DNA of 64,000 nucleotides from Streptomyces diastatochromogenes (GTDB taxonomy: Bacteria; Actinomycetota; Actinomycetes; Streptomycetales; Streptomycetaceae), in assembly GCF_002242805.1 (NCBI RefSeq), contig NZ_MCGQ01000017.1, positions 1 to 64,000 of the forward strand, written 5' to 3'. The notes below the pieces were generated by a model. That model was not told where the DNA came from and did no database searches. It was given only the letters and a program-made list of their open reading frames with translations. Of this stretch, positions 6,640 through 14,640 are shown piece after piece. Position 1 is the stretch's first letter. Each line of letters starts with the position of its first letter. The translations under genes and the position numbers were made by a program.

Positions 6640-8754
6640 ATGACGCCACAGCGCAACACCGGAGCGGGCGCGGAAGCGGAACTTCCCGAGTACGCCGGTC
6701 ACTACCACCTGGAGTCGTGTCTGGGGTCCGGTGGCATGGGTGTGGTGCATCTGGCCCGCAGCACCTCCGGGCTGAGGCTCGCGGTGAAGGTCGTGCACGC
6801 CGAGTTCGCCAGGGACCCCGAGTTCAGAGGTCGTTTCCGGCAGGAGGTGGCTGCCGCCCGGAGGGTGAGCGGGGCCTTTACCGCGCCTGTCGTGGACGCC
6901 GATCCGGAGGCCGAACGGCCCTGGATGGCCACACTGTTCATTCCCGGCCCGACTCTCTCCGAGCACGTCAAGCGGAACGGGCCGATGCCGACGGCGCAGT
7001 TGCGGCGGCTCATGGCCGGGCTCGCGGAGGCGCTGCGTGACATCCATCGGGTGGGGGTCGTACACCGGGATCTGAAGCCGAGCAACGTGTTGCTCGCCGA
7101 GGACGGGCCGAAGGTCATCGACTTCGGTATCTCGCGGCCCAAGGACAGTGAGCTGCGGACGGAGACCGGGAAGCTGATCGGGACCCCGCCGTTCATGGCG
7201 CCCGAGCAGTTCCGGCGGCCGCGGGAGGTGGGACCGGCCGCGGACATCTTCGCGCTGGGGTCGGTGATGGTGCATGCGGCGACCGGGCGGGGGCCGTTCG
7301 ACTCCGACAGTCCGTATGTCGTCGCGTATCAGGTGGTGCACGACGAGCCGGATCTGACCGGGGTGCCGGAGAACCTCGCGCCGCTGGTCCTGCGGTGTCT
7401 CGCCAAGGAGCCCGAGGACCGGCCGACTCCCGATGAGTTGATGCGGGAGCTGCGGTCGGTGGCGGCCTCGTACGACACGCAGGCGTTCATACCTGCGCAG
7501 CGGACGAGTGAGGGCGACCGGGGGCAGCAGGCCGGTGCCGAGCGGGCTGTGGAACAGCCCGTGGCGCAATCCGGCAAACGTAGGCGCCGGGGGAAGCGGA
7601 TGGCGGCTGTGGGTGCCGCGGCACTCGGCCTTGCCGTGCTCGGAGCCCTGAGCTCGGTGCGGCTGTTCGACGCCACCCGGGACACTCCGCAGGACGGGAG
7701 CCCGCGGACGGTGTCGACTGCCTCCGTCACCTGGGCGGCCGGACCGGTCGGGGCGGGCAAAGGCATGCCGCAATGCACTTATGGGGATGGGAAGTTGTTC
7801 TGTGCCCGGCCCGGTGTGGTGTTCGCCGTGTCCCCTGCCGACGGCGCACTGTTGTGGAGGCACTCCGTCGCCGCGCAGACCACAAGCGAACCACCCCTGG
7901 TCTCTGCCCATCTCGTGCAGCCTTATACGAGCGGCGGGTCACGCCTGGCGGCTCTCGCCCCCACCTCGGGCAAGGAGGTCTGGGAGCGACGCCTGCCCCC
8001 GGACACGACGATTCACTACGCAGGCGACATGGCTCTGCTCACACATGCAGACGGGACGGTCGCCGGTGTGGACGCGGCAACTGGCAATACGACGTGGCAG
8101 CGCAGGTTCCCTGGTCAGGGAACGCCGTCCTTTCTGTCGTTCTCGGGAGACTCGCTGGCCTACGCAGCACGTACGTCCGTCGACGGCTCGAGCACGCAGG
8201 TGACCGCGGTGGATCCGGGCACGGGCCGTGTGCAATGGGATGTCCGGCTCACCGGAGCACTGCGGCCGTTCGGTGCCCAGGGCGGCTCGGTGTTCTTCCT
8301 GTCCGTTGACAGCGTCTACGGAAACACCAAGGAGGTCGTCCGCTATACACCCGCCTCGAAGAAGACACGCCGAGTAACCTTGCCCGTCGCACTCGACGAC
8401 GCTCAGGCAACCGTTCGGGGGCACTTCGCCTATCTCCTGGCCACAGGTGGTTCCCTGCTTGCCGTCGATCTGGACGCGCGCAAGCAGCTGTGGCGCCTGG
8501 AGACCTCGGTGATCCGTGGGTCGGCGCCTGTCGCCGACGGCAAGAGGGTGTACTTCAGCTCGGGCGACGGGCGCCTCCTCGCCGCCGATGCAGCCCAGGG
8601 GAGGCTCGTCGGGCAGACCAAAGCCCGCCTTGGCAGCCAATCGGGGGTCGTGGGGGCACCGCCCGCGCCGGTCATCGTCGGCAACCGAGTCTTTGCCACC
8701 GCCCCCGACGGCACCGTCTTCGCCCTGGACGGACGCGACCCGTCAGCCTGGTGA
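6640..8754 (+). CDS. Membrane Ser/Thr protein kinase with PQQ-like beta-propeller ectodomain
   Basis: A 704-residue PASTA-less Hanks-type kinase. The N-terminal kinase domain (about 20-275) has the G-loop GSGGMG, catalytic Lys in AVKVV, HRDLKPSN, DFG and an APEQF activation segment. A short linker leads to one membrane helix (about 322-342, after a KRRRRGKR stop-transfer block). The C-terminal half (about 365-704) has repeated blades such as GALLWRHSV, GKEVWERRL and GNTTWQRRF, typical of PQQ/Trp-docking propellers, and would be extracytoplasmic. A GGGGG stretch precedes ATG 6640; a -10-like TAGGCT is at 6593. It is divergent from the SH3-protein pair, whose products may share its pathway. Confidence 0.9.
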   Translation: MTPQRNTGAGAEAELPEYAGHYHLESCLGSGGMGVVHLARSTSGLRLAVKVVHAEFARDPEFRGRFRQEVAAARRVSGAFTAPVVDADPEAERPWMATLFIPGPTLSEHVKRNGPMPTAQLRRLMAGLAEALRDIHRVGVVHRDLKPSNVLLAEDGPKVIDFGISRPKDSELRTETGKLIGTPPFMAPEQFRRPREVGPAADIFALGSVMVHAATGRGPFDSDSPYVVAYQVVHDEPDLTGVPENLAPLVLRCLAKEPEDRPTPDELMRELRSVAASYDTQAFIPAQRTSEGDRGQQAGAERAVEQPVAQSGKRRRRGKRMAAVGAAALGLAVLGALSSVRLFDATRDTPQDGSPRTVSTASVTWAAGPVGAGKGMPQCTYGDGKLFCARPGVVFAVSPADGALLWRHSVAAQTTSEPPLVSAHLVQPYTSGGSRLAALAPTSGKEVWERRLPPDTTIHYAGDMALLTHADGTVAGVDAATGNTTWQRRFPGQGTPSFLSFSGDSLAYAARTSVDGSSTQVTAVDPGTGRVQWDVRLTGALRPFGAQGGSVFFLSVDSVYGNTKEVVRYTPASKKTRRVTLPVALDDAQATVRGHFAYLLATGGSLLAVDLDARKQLWRLETSVIRGSAPVADGKRVYFSSGDGRLLAADAAQGRLVGQTKARLGSQSGVVGAPPAPVIVGNRVFATAPDGTVFALDGRDPSAW

Positions 8755-8806
8755 CGTGGGACCTGGTGACGTGCGCCCCGGTGACTGGGACCTGATGACG
8801 TGCAAA

Positions 8807-8835
8807 AGGGGCCGCCCCGGGTGGAGGCGGCCCCT
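8807..8835. terminator. Bidirectional terminator between the kinase and ilvD
   Basis: AGGGGCCGCC (8807-8816) pairs with GGCGGCCCCT (8826-8835), loop of 9 nt, flanked by AAAA on the left. It lies between two convergent genes and can serve both. Confidence 0.75.
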
Positions 8836-8852
8836 CTGGTTCGGGTGAGTTG

Positions 8853-10706
8853 TCAGCCCAGCTTGGTCACGTCGCGCACCGCGCCCCGGTCCGCGCTCGT
8901 CGCCATCGCCGCGTAGGCGCGGAGGGCGGCGGAGACCTTGCGGTCGCGGTTCTTCGGGGCGTAGACGCCGTTCAGGGCCTGCTCGCGGCGGGCCAGTTCG
9001 GCCTCGTCGACCAGCAGCTCGATCGTGCGGTTCGGGATGTCGATGCGGATGCGGTCGCCGTCCTGGACGAGGGCGATCGTGCCACCGGAGGCCGCCTCGG
9101 GGGACGCGTGGCCGATGGAGAGGCCGGACGTGCCGCCGGAGAAGCGGCCGTCGGTGATCAGGGCGCAGCTCTTGCCCAGGCCGCGGCCCTTCAGGTACGA
9201 GGTCGGGTAGAGCATCTCCTGCATGCCGGGGCCGCCCTTGGGGCCCTCGTAGCGGATGACGACGACGTCGCCCTCCTTGACCTCCTGGGTGAGGATCCGC
9301 TGGACGGCCTCCTCCTGGGACTCGCAGACCACGGCCGGGCCCTCGAAGGTCCAGATGGACTCGTCCACACCGGCGGTCTTCACGACGCAGCCGTCGACCG
9401 CCAGGTTGCCCTTCAGGACCGCCAGGCCGCCGTCCTTCGAGTACGCGTGCTCGGCCGAGCGGATGCAGCCGCCCTCGGCGTCGTCGTCCAGGGCCTCCCA
9501 GCGCTCGGACTGGGAGAAGGCCTCGGCGGAGCGGACGCAGCCGGGGGCCGCGTGCCACAGTTCCACGGCCTCGGGGGACGGGGAGCCGCCACGGACGTCC
9601 CAGGTCTTCAGCCAGTCGGACAGGGAGGGGCTGTGGACCGCGTGGACGTCCTCGTTCAGCAGGCCCGCGCGGTGCAGTTCGCCGAGGAGGGCGGGGATGC
9701 CGCCGGCCCGGTGCACGTCCTCCATGTAGTACGTGCGGTTCTTCGCGACGTTGGGCGCGACCTTGGCCAGGCACGGGACGCGGCGGGAGACGGCGTCGAT
9801 CTGCTCCAGGCCGAACGGGACGCCCGCCTCCTCGGCGGCGGCCAGCAGGTGCAGGATCGTGTTCGTGGAGCCGCCCATCGCGATGTCCAGGGCCATGGCG
9901 TTCTCGAAGGCCGCGAAGGTCGCGATGTTGAGCGGGAGGACCGAGTCGTCGTCCTGCTCGTAGTAGCGGCGGGTGAGGTCCATGACCGTACGGGCCGCGT
10001 TCTCGTACAGGGCGCGGCGCGCGGTGTGGGTGGCCAGGACCGAGCCGTTGCCGGGGAGGGAGAGGCCGATGGCCTCGGTCAGACAGTTCATCGAGTTGGC
10101 GGTGAACATGCCGGAACAGCTGCCGCAGGTCGGGCAGGCGTTCTCCTCGATCCGGAGGATGTCCTCGTCGGAGATCTTGTCGTTGACGGCGTCGGAGATC
10201 GCGTCGACCAGGTCGAGGGTGCGGACCGTGCCGTCGACCAGGGTGGCGCGGCCGGACTCCATCGGGCCGCCGGAGACGAAGACCGTCGGGATGTTCAGGC
10301 GCAGGGCCGCCATCAGCATGCCCGGGGTGATCTTGTCGCAGTTGGAGATGCAGACCAGGGCGTCGGCGCAGTGGGCCTCGACCATGTACTCCACCGAGTC
10401 CGCGATCAGGTCGCGGGAAGGGAGGGAGTACAGCATGCCGCCGTGGCCCATCGCGATGCCGTCGTCGACGGCGATCGTGTTGAACTCGCGCGGGATGCCG
10501 CCCGCCTCCTTGATCGCCTCGCTGACGATCCGGCCGACCGGCTGCAGGTGGGTGTGGCCCGGCACGAACTCCGTGAAGGAGTTGGCGACGGCGATGATCG
10601 GCTTCCGGCCGATGTCCGCACCGGGTACACCGGAGGCGCGCATAAGGGCGCGGGCGCCCGCCATGTTGCGGCCGTGGGTGACTGTGCGGGACCTCAGCTC
10701 GGGCAT
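8853..10706 (-). CDS. ilvD: Dihydroxy-acid dehydratase
   Basis: A 617-residue enzyme that dehydrates 2,3-dihydroxy acids in valine, isoleucine and leucine (and pantothenate precursor) synthesis. It resembles the E. coli type: NSFTEFVPGHTH in place of the Cys-containing motif of [2Fe-2S] homologues, with cluster Cys in SNCDKITPGM and PTCGSCSGMF, so an oxygen-sensitive [4Fe-4S] cluster is expected. The start is supported by AAGGAGCGAG upstream. The upstream region holds a 15-bp direct repeat. No other ilv genes are adjacent. Confidence 0.96.
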   Translation of the reverse strand: MPELRSRTVTHGRNMAGARALMRASGVPGADIGRKPIIAVANSFTEFVPGHTHLQPVGRIVSEAIKEAGGIPREFNTIAVDDGIAMGHGGMLYSLPSRDLIADSVEYMVEAHCADALVCISNCDKITPGMLMAALRLNIPTVFVSGGPMESGRATLVDGTVRTLDLVDAISDAVNDKISDEDILRIEENACPTCGSCSGMFTANSMNCLTEAIGLSLPGNGSVLATHTARRALYENAARTVMDLTRRYYEQDDDSVLPLNIATFAAFENAMALDIAMGGSTNTILHLLAAAEEAGVPFGLEQIDAVSRRVPCLAKVAPNVAKNRTYYMEDVHRAGGIPALLGELHRAGLLNEDVHAVHSPSLSDWLKTWDVRGGSPSPEAVELWHAAPGCVRSAEAFSQSERWEALDDDAEGGCIRSAEHAYSKDGGLAVLKGNLAVDGCVVKTAGVDESIWTFEGPAVVCESQEEAVQRILTQEVKEGDVVVIRYEGPKGGPGMQEMLYPTSYLKGRGLGKSCALITDGRFSGGTSGLSIGHASPEAASGGTIALVQDGDRIRIDIPNRTIELLVDEAELARREQALNGVYAPKNRDRKVSAALRAYAAMATSADRGAVRDVTKLG

Positions 10707-10728
10707 CGTCGCTCGCTCCTTCAGAGAC

Positions 10729-10759
10729 TGCGATCAGAGAGACTTGCGATCAGAGAGAC
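10729..10759. repeat. 15-bp direct repeat upstream of ilvD
   Basis: TGCGATCAGAGAGAC occurs at 10729-10743 and again at 10745-10759, one base apart, 23-53 bp upstream of the ilvD start. The 16-bp phasing is not a full helical multiple. It could be a regulatory site or a slippage duplication. Confidence 0.6.
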
Positions 10760-10852
10760 CTCTGACTCCCTACGAGCGTACGCCGCCCCTCCAAGGGCTG
10801 GACAAGGTTGTCCGGAATGCGGGACGCGAGTTTCACGGATCGCCTGCTTCGG

Positions 10853-10937
10853 GGCTGCTCCGGCTTGAAGGCTGCGTCAGCTTCAGCGCTGCGCCGGCTT
10901 GAAGGCTGCGCCGGCTTCAGGGCTGCCGGCTTCAGGG
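10853..10937. repeat. 16-bp imperfect tandem repeat, five copies
   Basis: Units follow the consensus GGCTGCGCCGGCTTCA, with copies varying at one to three positions and one shortened. The array runs into the stop codon of the TetR gene. There is no sign of coding. Confidence 0.65.
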
Positions 10938-11537
10938 TTGCGTGAGATGCCCCTGCACCACCGGTGCCACCCGCGCGATGATCTGCTCCAGGTCCGCCGA
11001 GGCCAGCGGCTCCAGCTTGATCACGTAGCGCATCATCGCCGCGCCCACCAGCTGGGCTGCCGCCAGCTCGGCCCGCAGCTCCGGGTCCGGCAGGTCCACC
11101 TGGGCGGCGATGCGACGCAGCAGCTGGGTGGCGACGAGGCGGCGGAAGACGGCGGCGGCGGTCTCGTTGTTCACGGCGGACCGGAGGATCGCGAGGAGGG
11201 GCGTACGGGTCGTGGGGTTCTCCCAGACGCCGAAGACGAAGCGGGTCAGCCGCTCCCCCACCCCCTCCAGCGGGCCCTCGGCCACCGCGTTCGGCGCGCT
11301 GAGCGCGGGTGCGAAGGCGACCTCGATGGCCGCCTCGAAGACCTGCTCCTTGGTGCCGAAGTAGTGGTGGACCAGCGCGGAGTCGACCCCGGCGGCCTTG
11401 GCGATACCGCGCACGGACGTCTTCTCGTACCCGCGTTCGGAGAACTCCTCGCGGGCCGCGGTGAGGATCCGGTCACGGGTGTCGGCCGACTCGGCACGCG
11501 GCGGCCGTCCCCTTCGGCGCGCGGTCGCCCCGGTCAT
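10932..11537 (-). CDS. TetR-family transcriptional regulator
   Basis: A 201-residue repressor-type protein. The N-terminal helix-turn-helix (about 18-64) contains ARREFSERGYEKTSVRGIA and DSALVHHYFGTKEQVF-like blocks. The C-terminal ligand-binding half resembles the TetR_C_11/17 type seen in many actinobacterial regulators. ATG 11537 overlaps the stop of the isomerase-like gene by 4 bp (ATGA), so the two are co-translated. Its target and ligand are unknown; the co-transcribed isomerase is a candidate. Confidence 0.87.
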   Translation of the reverse strand: MTGATARRRGRPPRAESADTRDRILTAAREEFSERGYEKTSVRGIAKAAGVDSALVHHYFGTKEQVFEAAIEVAFAPALSAPNAVAEGPLEGVGERLTRFVFGVWENPTTRTPLLAILRSAVNNETAAAVFRRLVATQLLRRIAAQVDLPDPELRAELAAAQLVGAAMMRYVIKLEPLASADLEQIIARVAPVVQGHLTQP

Positions 11538-12352
11538 CGCCGGGGCACCTTCACGGCGGCGGCCAGGTGCCGGCGGGTGAAGGCCAGGGCCTCGGCGAGA
11601 TCGGCCTCGCGTTCGGCGCTGGACATGGCCCGCCGGGTGTTGACCTCGATGACGACGTGGCCGTCGTAGTTGGTGCGCGAGAGGCGCTCCAGCAGCTCGG
11701 CGCAGGGCTGGGTGCCGCGTCCGGGGACCAGGTGTTCGTCCTTGGCCGAGCCCCGGCCGTCGGCGAGGTGGACGTGGCCGAGGCGGTCGCCCATGCGGTC
11801 GATCATGTCCAGCGCTTCCGTGCGGGCCGTCGCCGTGTGGCTGAGATCGATCGTGAAGTGCCGGTAGTCGTCCTTGGTGACGTCCCATTCGGGCGCGTAG
11901 GCCAGCATCTCGCGGTCGCGGTAGCGCCACGGGTACATGTTCTCGACGGCGAACCGTACGTCCGTCTCGTTCGCCATCCGCCAGATCCCGGAGACGAAGT
12001 CACGGGCGTACTGCCGCTGCCAGCGGAAGGGCGGGTGTACGACGACGGTGGACGCGCCCAGCTTCTCGGCGGCCGCCCTGGCCCGCTGGAGCTTGACCCA
12101 GGGGTCTGTGGACCAGACCCTCTGGGTGATCAGCAGGCAGGGGGCGTGGACGGCCAGGATCGGGATGCCGTGGTAGTCGGACAGGCGGCGCAGGGCTTCG
12201 ATGTCCTGGCTGACCGGGTCGGTCCAGACCATGACCTCGACGCCGTCGTACCCGAGGCGCGCGGCGATCTCGAAGGCCGTCGCCGTCGACTCCGGGTACA
12301 CGGAGGCCGTCGACAGCGCGACGGGCACCGGCACGTCCCTTGGTTCAGCCAC
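11534..12352 (-). CDS. Sugar phosphate isomerase/epimerase family protein (AP_endonuc_2 TIM barrel)
   Basis: A 272-residue TIM-barrel protein. Metal- and substrate-site blocks are visible in order: GVEVMVW, VHAPCL, VVHPPF, FAVENMYPW, DLSHTA, HVHLAD and VIEVNTRR. His, Glu and Asp at these positions normally bind a divalent metal. Relatives include xylose isomerase-like, IolE-like and endonuclease IV-like proteins; nothing here fixes the substrate. It is the first gene of a two-gene unit with the TetR regulator. Confidence 0.8.
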   Translation of the reverse strand: MAEPRDVPVPVALSTASVYPESTATAFEIAARLGYDGVEVMVWTDPVSQDIEALRRLSDYHGIPILAVHAPCLLITQRVWSTDPWVKLQRARAAAEKLGASTVVVHPPFRWQRQYARDFVSGIWRMANETDVRFAVENMYPWRYRDREMLAYAPEWDVTKDDYRHFTIDLSHTATARTEALDMIDRMGDRLGHVHLADGRGSAKDEHLVPGRGTQPCAELLERLSRTNYDGHVVIEVNTRRAMSSAEREADLAEALAFTRRHLAAAVKVPRR

Positions 12353-12430
12353 GCAGTCACCTTACGGGGTTGAGTGGTGAGGGAGTGGGGTGCCCATTCG
12401 CCGTTGTGACGTTCGCCATTTGCGCGTGCG

Positions 12431-12493
12431 GGTGCGTCGTGGTTGCTCGCGCCCACGCGGCGGAGCCGCGTGTCGATACGGCCCGCGCCCCTT
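12431..12493. repeat. Dispersed Streptomyces intergenic repeat, copy A
   Basis: The string CTCGCGCCCACGCGGCGG, followed by AGCCGCGTGTCGATACGG and GCCCGCGCCCCTT, matches the block at 45831-45890 apart from a few changes and an internal hairpin difference. It fills most of the gap between two leftward genes. This is a palindromic intergenic element I recognise as common in Streptomyces genomes. Confidence 0.65.
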
Positions 12494-12499
12494 GGGTGA

Positions 12500-13432
12500 C
12501 TAGCCGTTCCCCATGTGATCGAGGCGCCGCAGGATCACGCCCTCCCTCAGCGCCCACGGGCAGACCTCCAGGCTCTCCACGCCGAACAGGTCCATCGCGC
12601 CCTCGGCCACCAGGGCGCCCGCCAGGAGCTGGTTCGCCCGGCCTTCCGAGACTCCGGGGAGTTCGGCGCGCTGTTGTGCGGACATGCCGGCCAGGCGGGG
12701 GACCCAGGCCTCCAGGGACTCGCGCTTGAGGTCGCGCTGGATGTAGAGGCCCTCTGCGCTGCGGGCGGCGCCGGCGATGCGGGCCAGCTGCTTGAAGGTC
12801 TTGGAGGTGGCGACCACGTGGTCGGGGGCGCCGAAGCGGCTGAATTCGCCGACGGTCCGGGCGATCTGTGCGCGGGCGTGGCGGCGCAGAGCGCGGACGT
12901 CCTCGGGGTCGGGCGGGTCGCCGGGCAGCCAGCCGGCGGTGAGGCGGCCGGCGCCGAGCGGGAGGGAGACGGCGGCGTCCGGCTCCTCGTCGATGCCGAA
13001 GGCGATCTCCAGGGAGCCGCCGCCGATGTCCAGGACCAGCAGCTTTCCGGCGGACCAGCCGAACCAGCGGCGGACGGCGAGGAAGGTGAGCCGGGCCTCC
13101 TCCGGGCCGGTGAGGACCTGGAGTCGTACGCCGGTCTCGTCCTCCACGCGCGCGAGGACGTCGTCGGCGTTGGTGGCCTCGCGGACGGCGGAGGTCGCGA
13201 ACGGCAGCAGGTCCTCGACGCCCTTGTCCTCGGCGGCCTGGAGCGCGTCCCGTACGACGGCGATCAGCTTCTCGATGCCGTCATCGCCTATGGCACCGCT
13301 GTCGTCGAGCAGCTGGGCGAGCCGAAGTTCGGCCTTGTGCGAATGCGCGGGCAACGGGCGCGCGCCGGGGTGAGCGTCCACCACCAGCAGATGCACCGTG
13401 TTCGAACCCACGTCCAGGACACCGAGTCTCAT
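12500..13432 (-). CDS. ppx: Ppx/GppA family exopolyphosphatase
   Basis: A 310-residue protein of the ASKHA phosphatase fold that hydrolyses polyphosphate or pppGpp. The N-terminal phosphate loop is VLDVGSNTVHLLV (residues 5-17) and the second is LVLDIGGGSLEIAFG (about 137-151); TSAVREATNADDV carries the conserved Arg-Glu. It lacks the C-terminal HD domain of long Ppx proteins, so it belongs to the short actinobacterial type. ATG 13432 fits the conserved start; TAGCGT lies 7 nt upstream with no Shine-Dalgarno, suggesting a leaderless message divergent from the next gene. Confidence 0.9.
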   Translation of the reverse strand: MRLGVLDVGSNTVHLLVVDAHPGARPLPAHSHKAELRLAQLLDDSGAIGDDGIEKLIAVVRDALQAAEDKGVEDLLPFATSAVREATNADDVLARVEDETGVRLQVLTGPEEARLTFLAVRRWFGWSAGKLLVLDIGGGSLEIAFGIDEEPDAAVSLPLGAGRLTAGWLPGDPPDPEDVRALRRHARAQIARTVGEFSRFGAPDHVVATSKTFKQLARIAGAARSAEGLYIQRDLKRESLEAWVPRLAGMSAQQRAELPGVSEGRANQLLAGALVAEGAMDLFGVESLEVCPWALREGVILRRLDHMGNG

Positions 13433-13503
13433 GTACGGAACGCTACTGCCAGATCCACTGTCCTCGGTCCCCGAAGCGGCCTCGGGCCACTTACCCTGGA
13501 CAG

Positions 13504-14394
13504 GTGCCAAAGACGAAAAAGGCTAACTCCGACAAGAGCACCAAGAACGCCAAGGGTGCCAAGTCGGGCAAGGCGGCCAAATCCTCCAAGGGATCGAAGG
13601 ATCCTTCGCAGGTGAAGGCGTCGACGTCCAGGAAGGCCCCGAAGATGAGCGACGAGAAGGGGCTGGACTTCGCCCGCGCGTGGGTGGAGTTCCCGGACCC
13701 GGCGGACGACGAGCAGGTCTTCCGCTGCGATCTGACCTGGCTGACCTCGCGCTGGAACTGCATCTTCGGCAGCGGCTGCCAGGGCATCCAGGCCGGCCGC
13801 GCGGACGACGGGTGCTGCTCGCTGGGCGCCCACTTCTCCGACGAGGACGACGAGAAGCGGGTCGCCGAGCACGTGGCGCGGCTGACGCCGGAGATCTGGC
13901 AGCACCACGACGAGGGCCGGCGCGACGGCTGGGTCTCGGAGGACGACGAGGGCTCCCGCCAGACCCGCCCCTTCCAGGGCTCCTGCATCTTCCAGAACCG
14001 GCCCGGTTTCGCGGGCGGCGCGGGCTGCTCGCTGCACATCCTCGCCCTGCGCGAGGGCCGGGAGCCGCTGGAGACCAAGCCGGACGTGTGCTGGCAGCTG
14101 CCGATCCGGCGGACGTACGACTGGATCGACCGCCCCGACGACACGCGGGTCCTCCAGGTCTCCATCGGCGAGTACGACCGCCGGGGCTGGGGTCCGGGCG
14201 GCCATGACCTGCACTGGTGGTGCACGTCGGCGACCTCGGCGCACGGCGCGGGCGAGCCGGTGTACGTCTCCTACCGGGCCGAACTGACCGAACTGATGGG
14301 CAAGGCCGGCTACGACCGTCTGGTCGAGCTGTGCGAACAGCGACTGGCGTCGCAGCTGCCGCTGGTGGCACCGCATCCGGCGGATCCGGCGTAG
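13504..14394 (+). CDS. Conserved Cys-rich protein of unknown function
   Basis: A 296-residue protein I cannot name. The first 50 residues are a Lys/Ser/Ala-rich basic tail. The rest is a globular domain with grouped Cys: CIFGSGCQGI, DDGCCSLGAHF, GSCIFQNRPGF, GAGCSLHIL, VCWQLP and WWCTSA, with many His and Asp. This pattern suggests bound metal or an Fe-S cluster and recalls DUF3109/UPF0153-type proteins, but I am not certain. GTG 13504 follows TACCCT by exactly 6 nt and has no Shine-Dalgarno, so it is probably leaderless. Confidence 0.75.
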   Translation: MPKTKKANSDKSTKNAKGAKSGKAAKSSKGSKDPSQVKASTSRKAPKMSDEKGLDFARAWVEFPDPADDEQVFRCDLTWLTSRWNCIFGSGCQGIQAGRADDGCCSLGAHFSDEDDEKRVAEHVARLTPEIWQHHDEGRRDGWVSEDDEGSRQTRPFQGSCIFQNRPGFAGGAGCSLHILALREGREPLETKPDVCWQLPIRRTYDWIDRPDDTRVLQVSIGEYDRRGWGPGGHDLHWWCTSATSAHGAGEPVYVSYRAELTELMGKAGYDRLVELCEQRLASQLPLVAPHPADPA

Positions 14395-14640
14395 GTCTGC
14401 TGAGGGCGTCTTACGGGGCGCGCCGGCTGCCGGGGGCGCGTGCGGGGGGCCAGGGGCCGCGCCGGGTGAGCGGTACGGCCGCGCCGCGCCGCCTGGGCCG
14501 TCCGGCCGCGCCACGCTGCCTGGGCCGTTCGGCCGCGATGCCGGCCAGCCCCAGCCGAGGCACGAGGACCTGGACATCGGCTCAGGCGAACCGCGCGGCC
14601 GCGCCGCGCTGGCTTCGGCGCCCGACCGCGATGCCTGCCC

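Noticed and set aside
8850..10868. Long plus-strand open frame opposite ilvD
   Set aside because: Antisense shadow of ilvD with Gly/Val/Asp-rich composition typical of GC-rich opposite frames.
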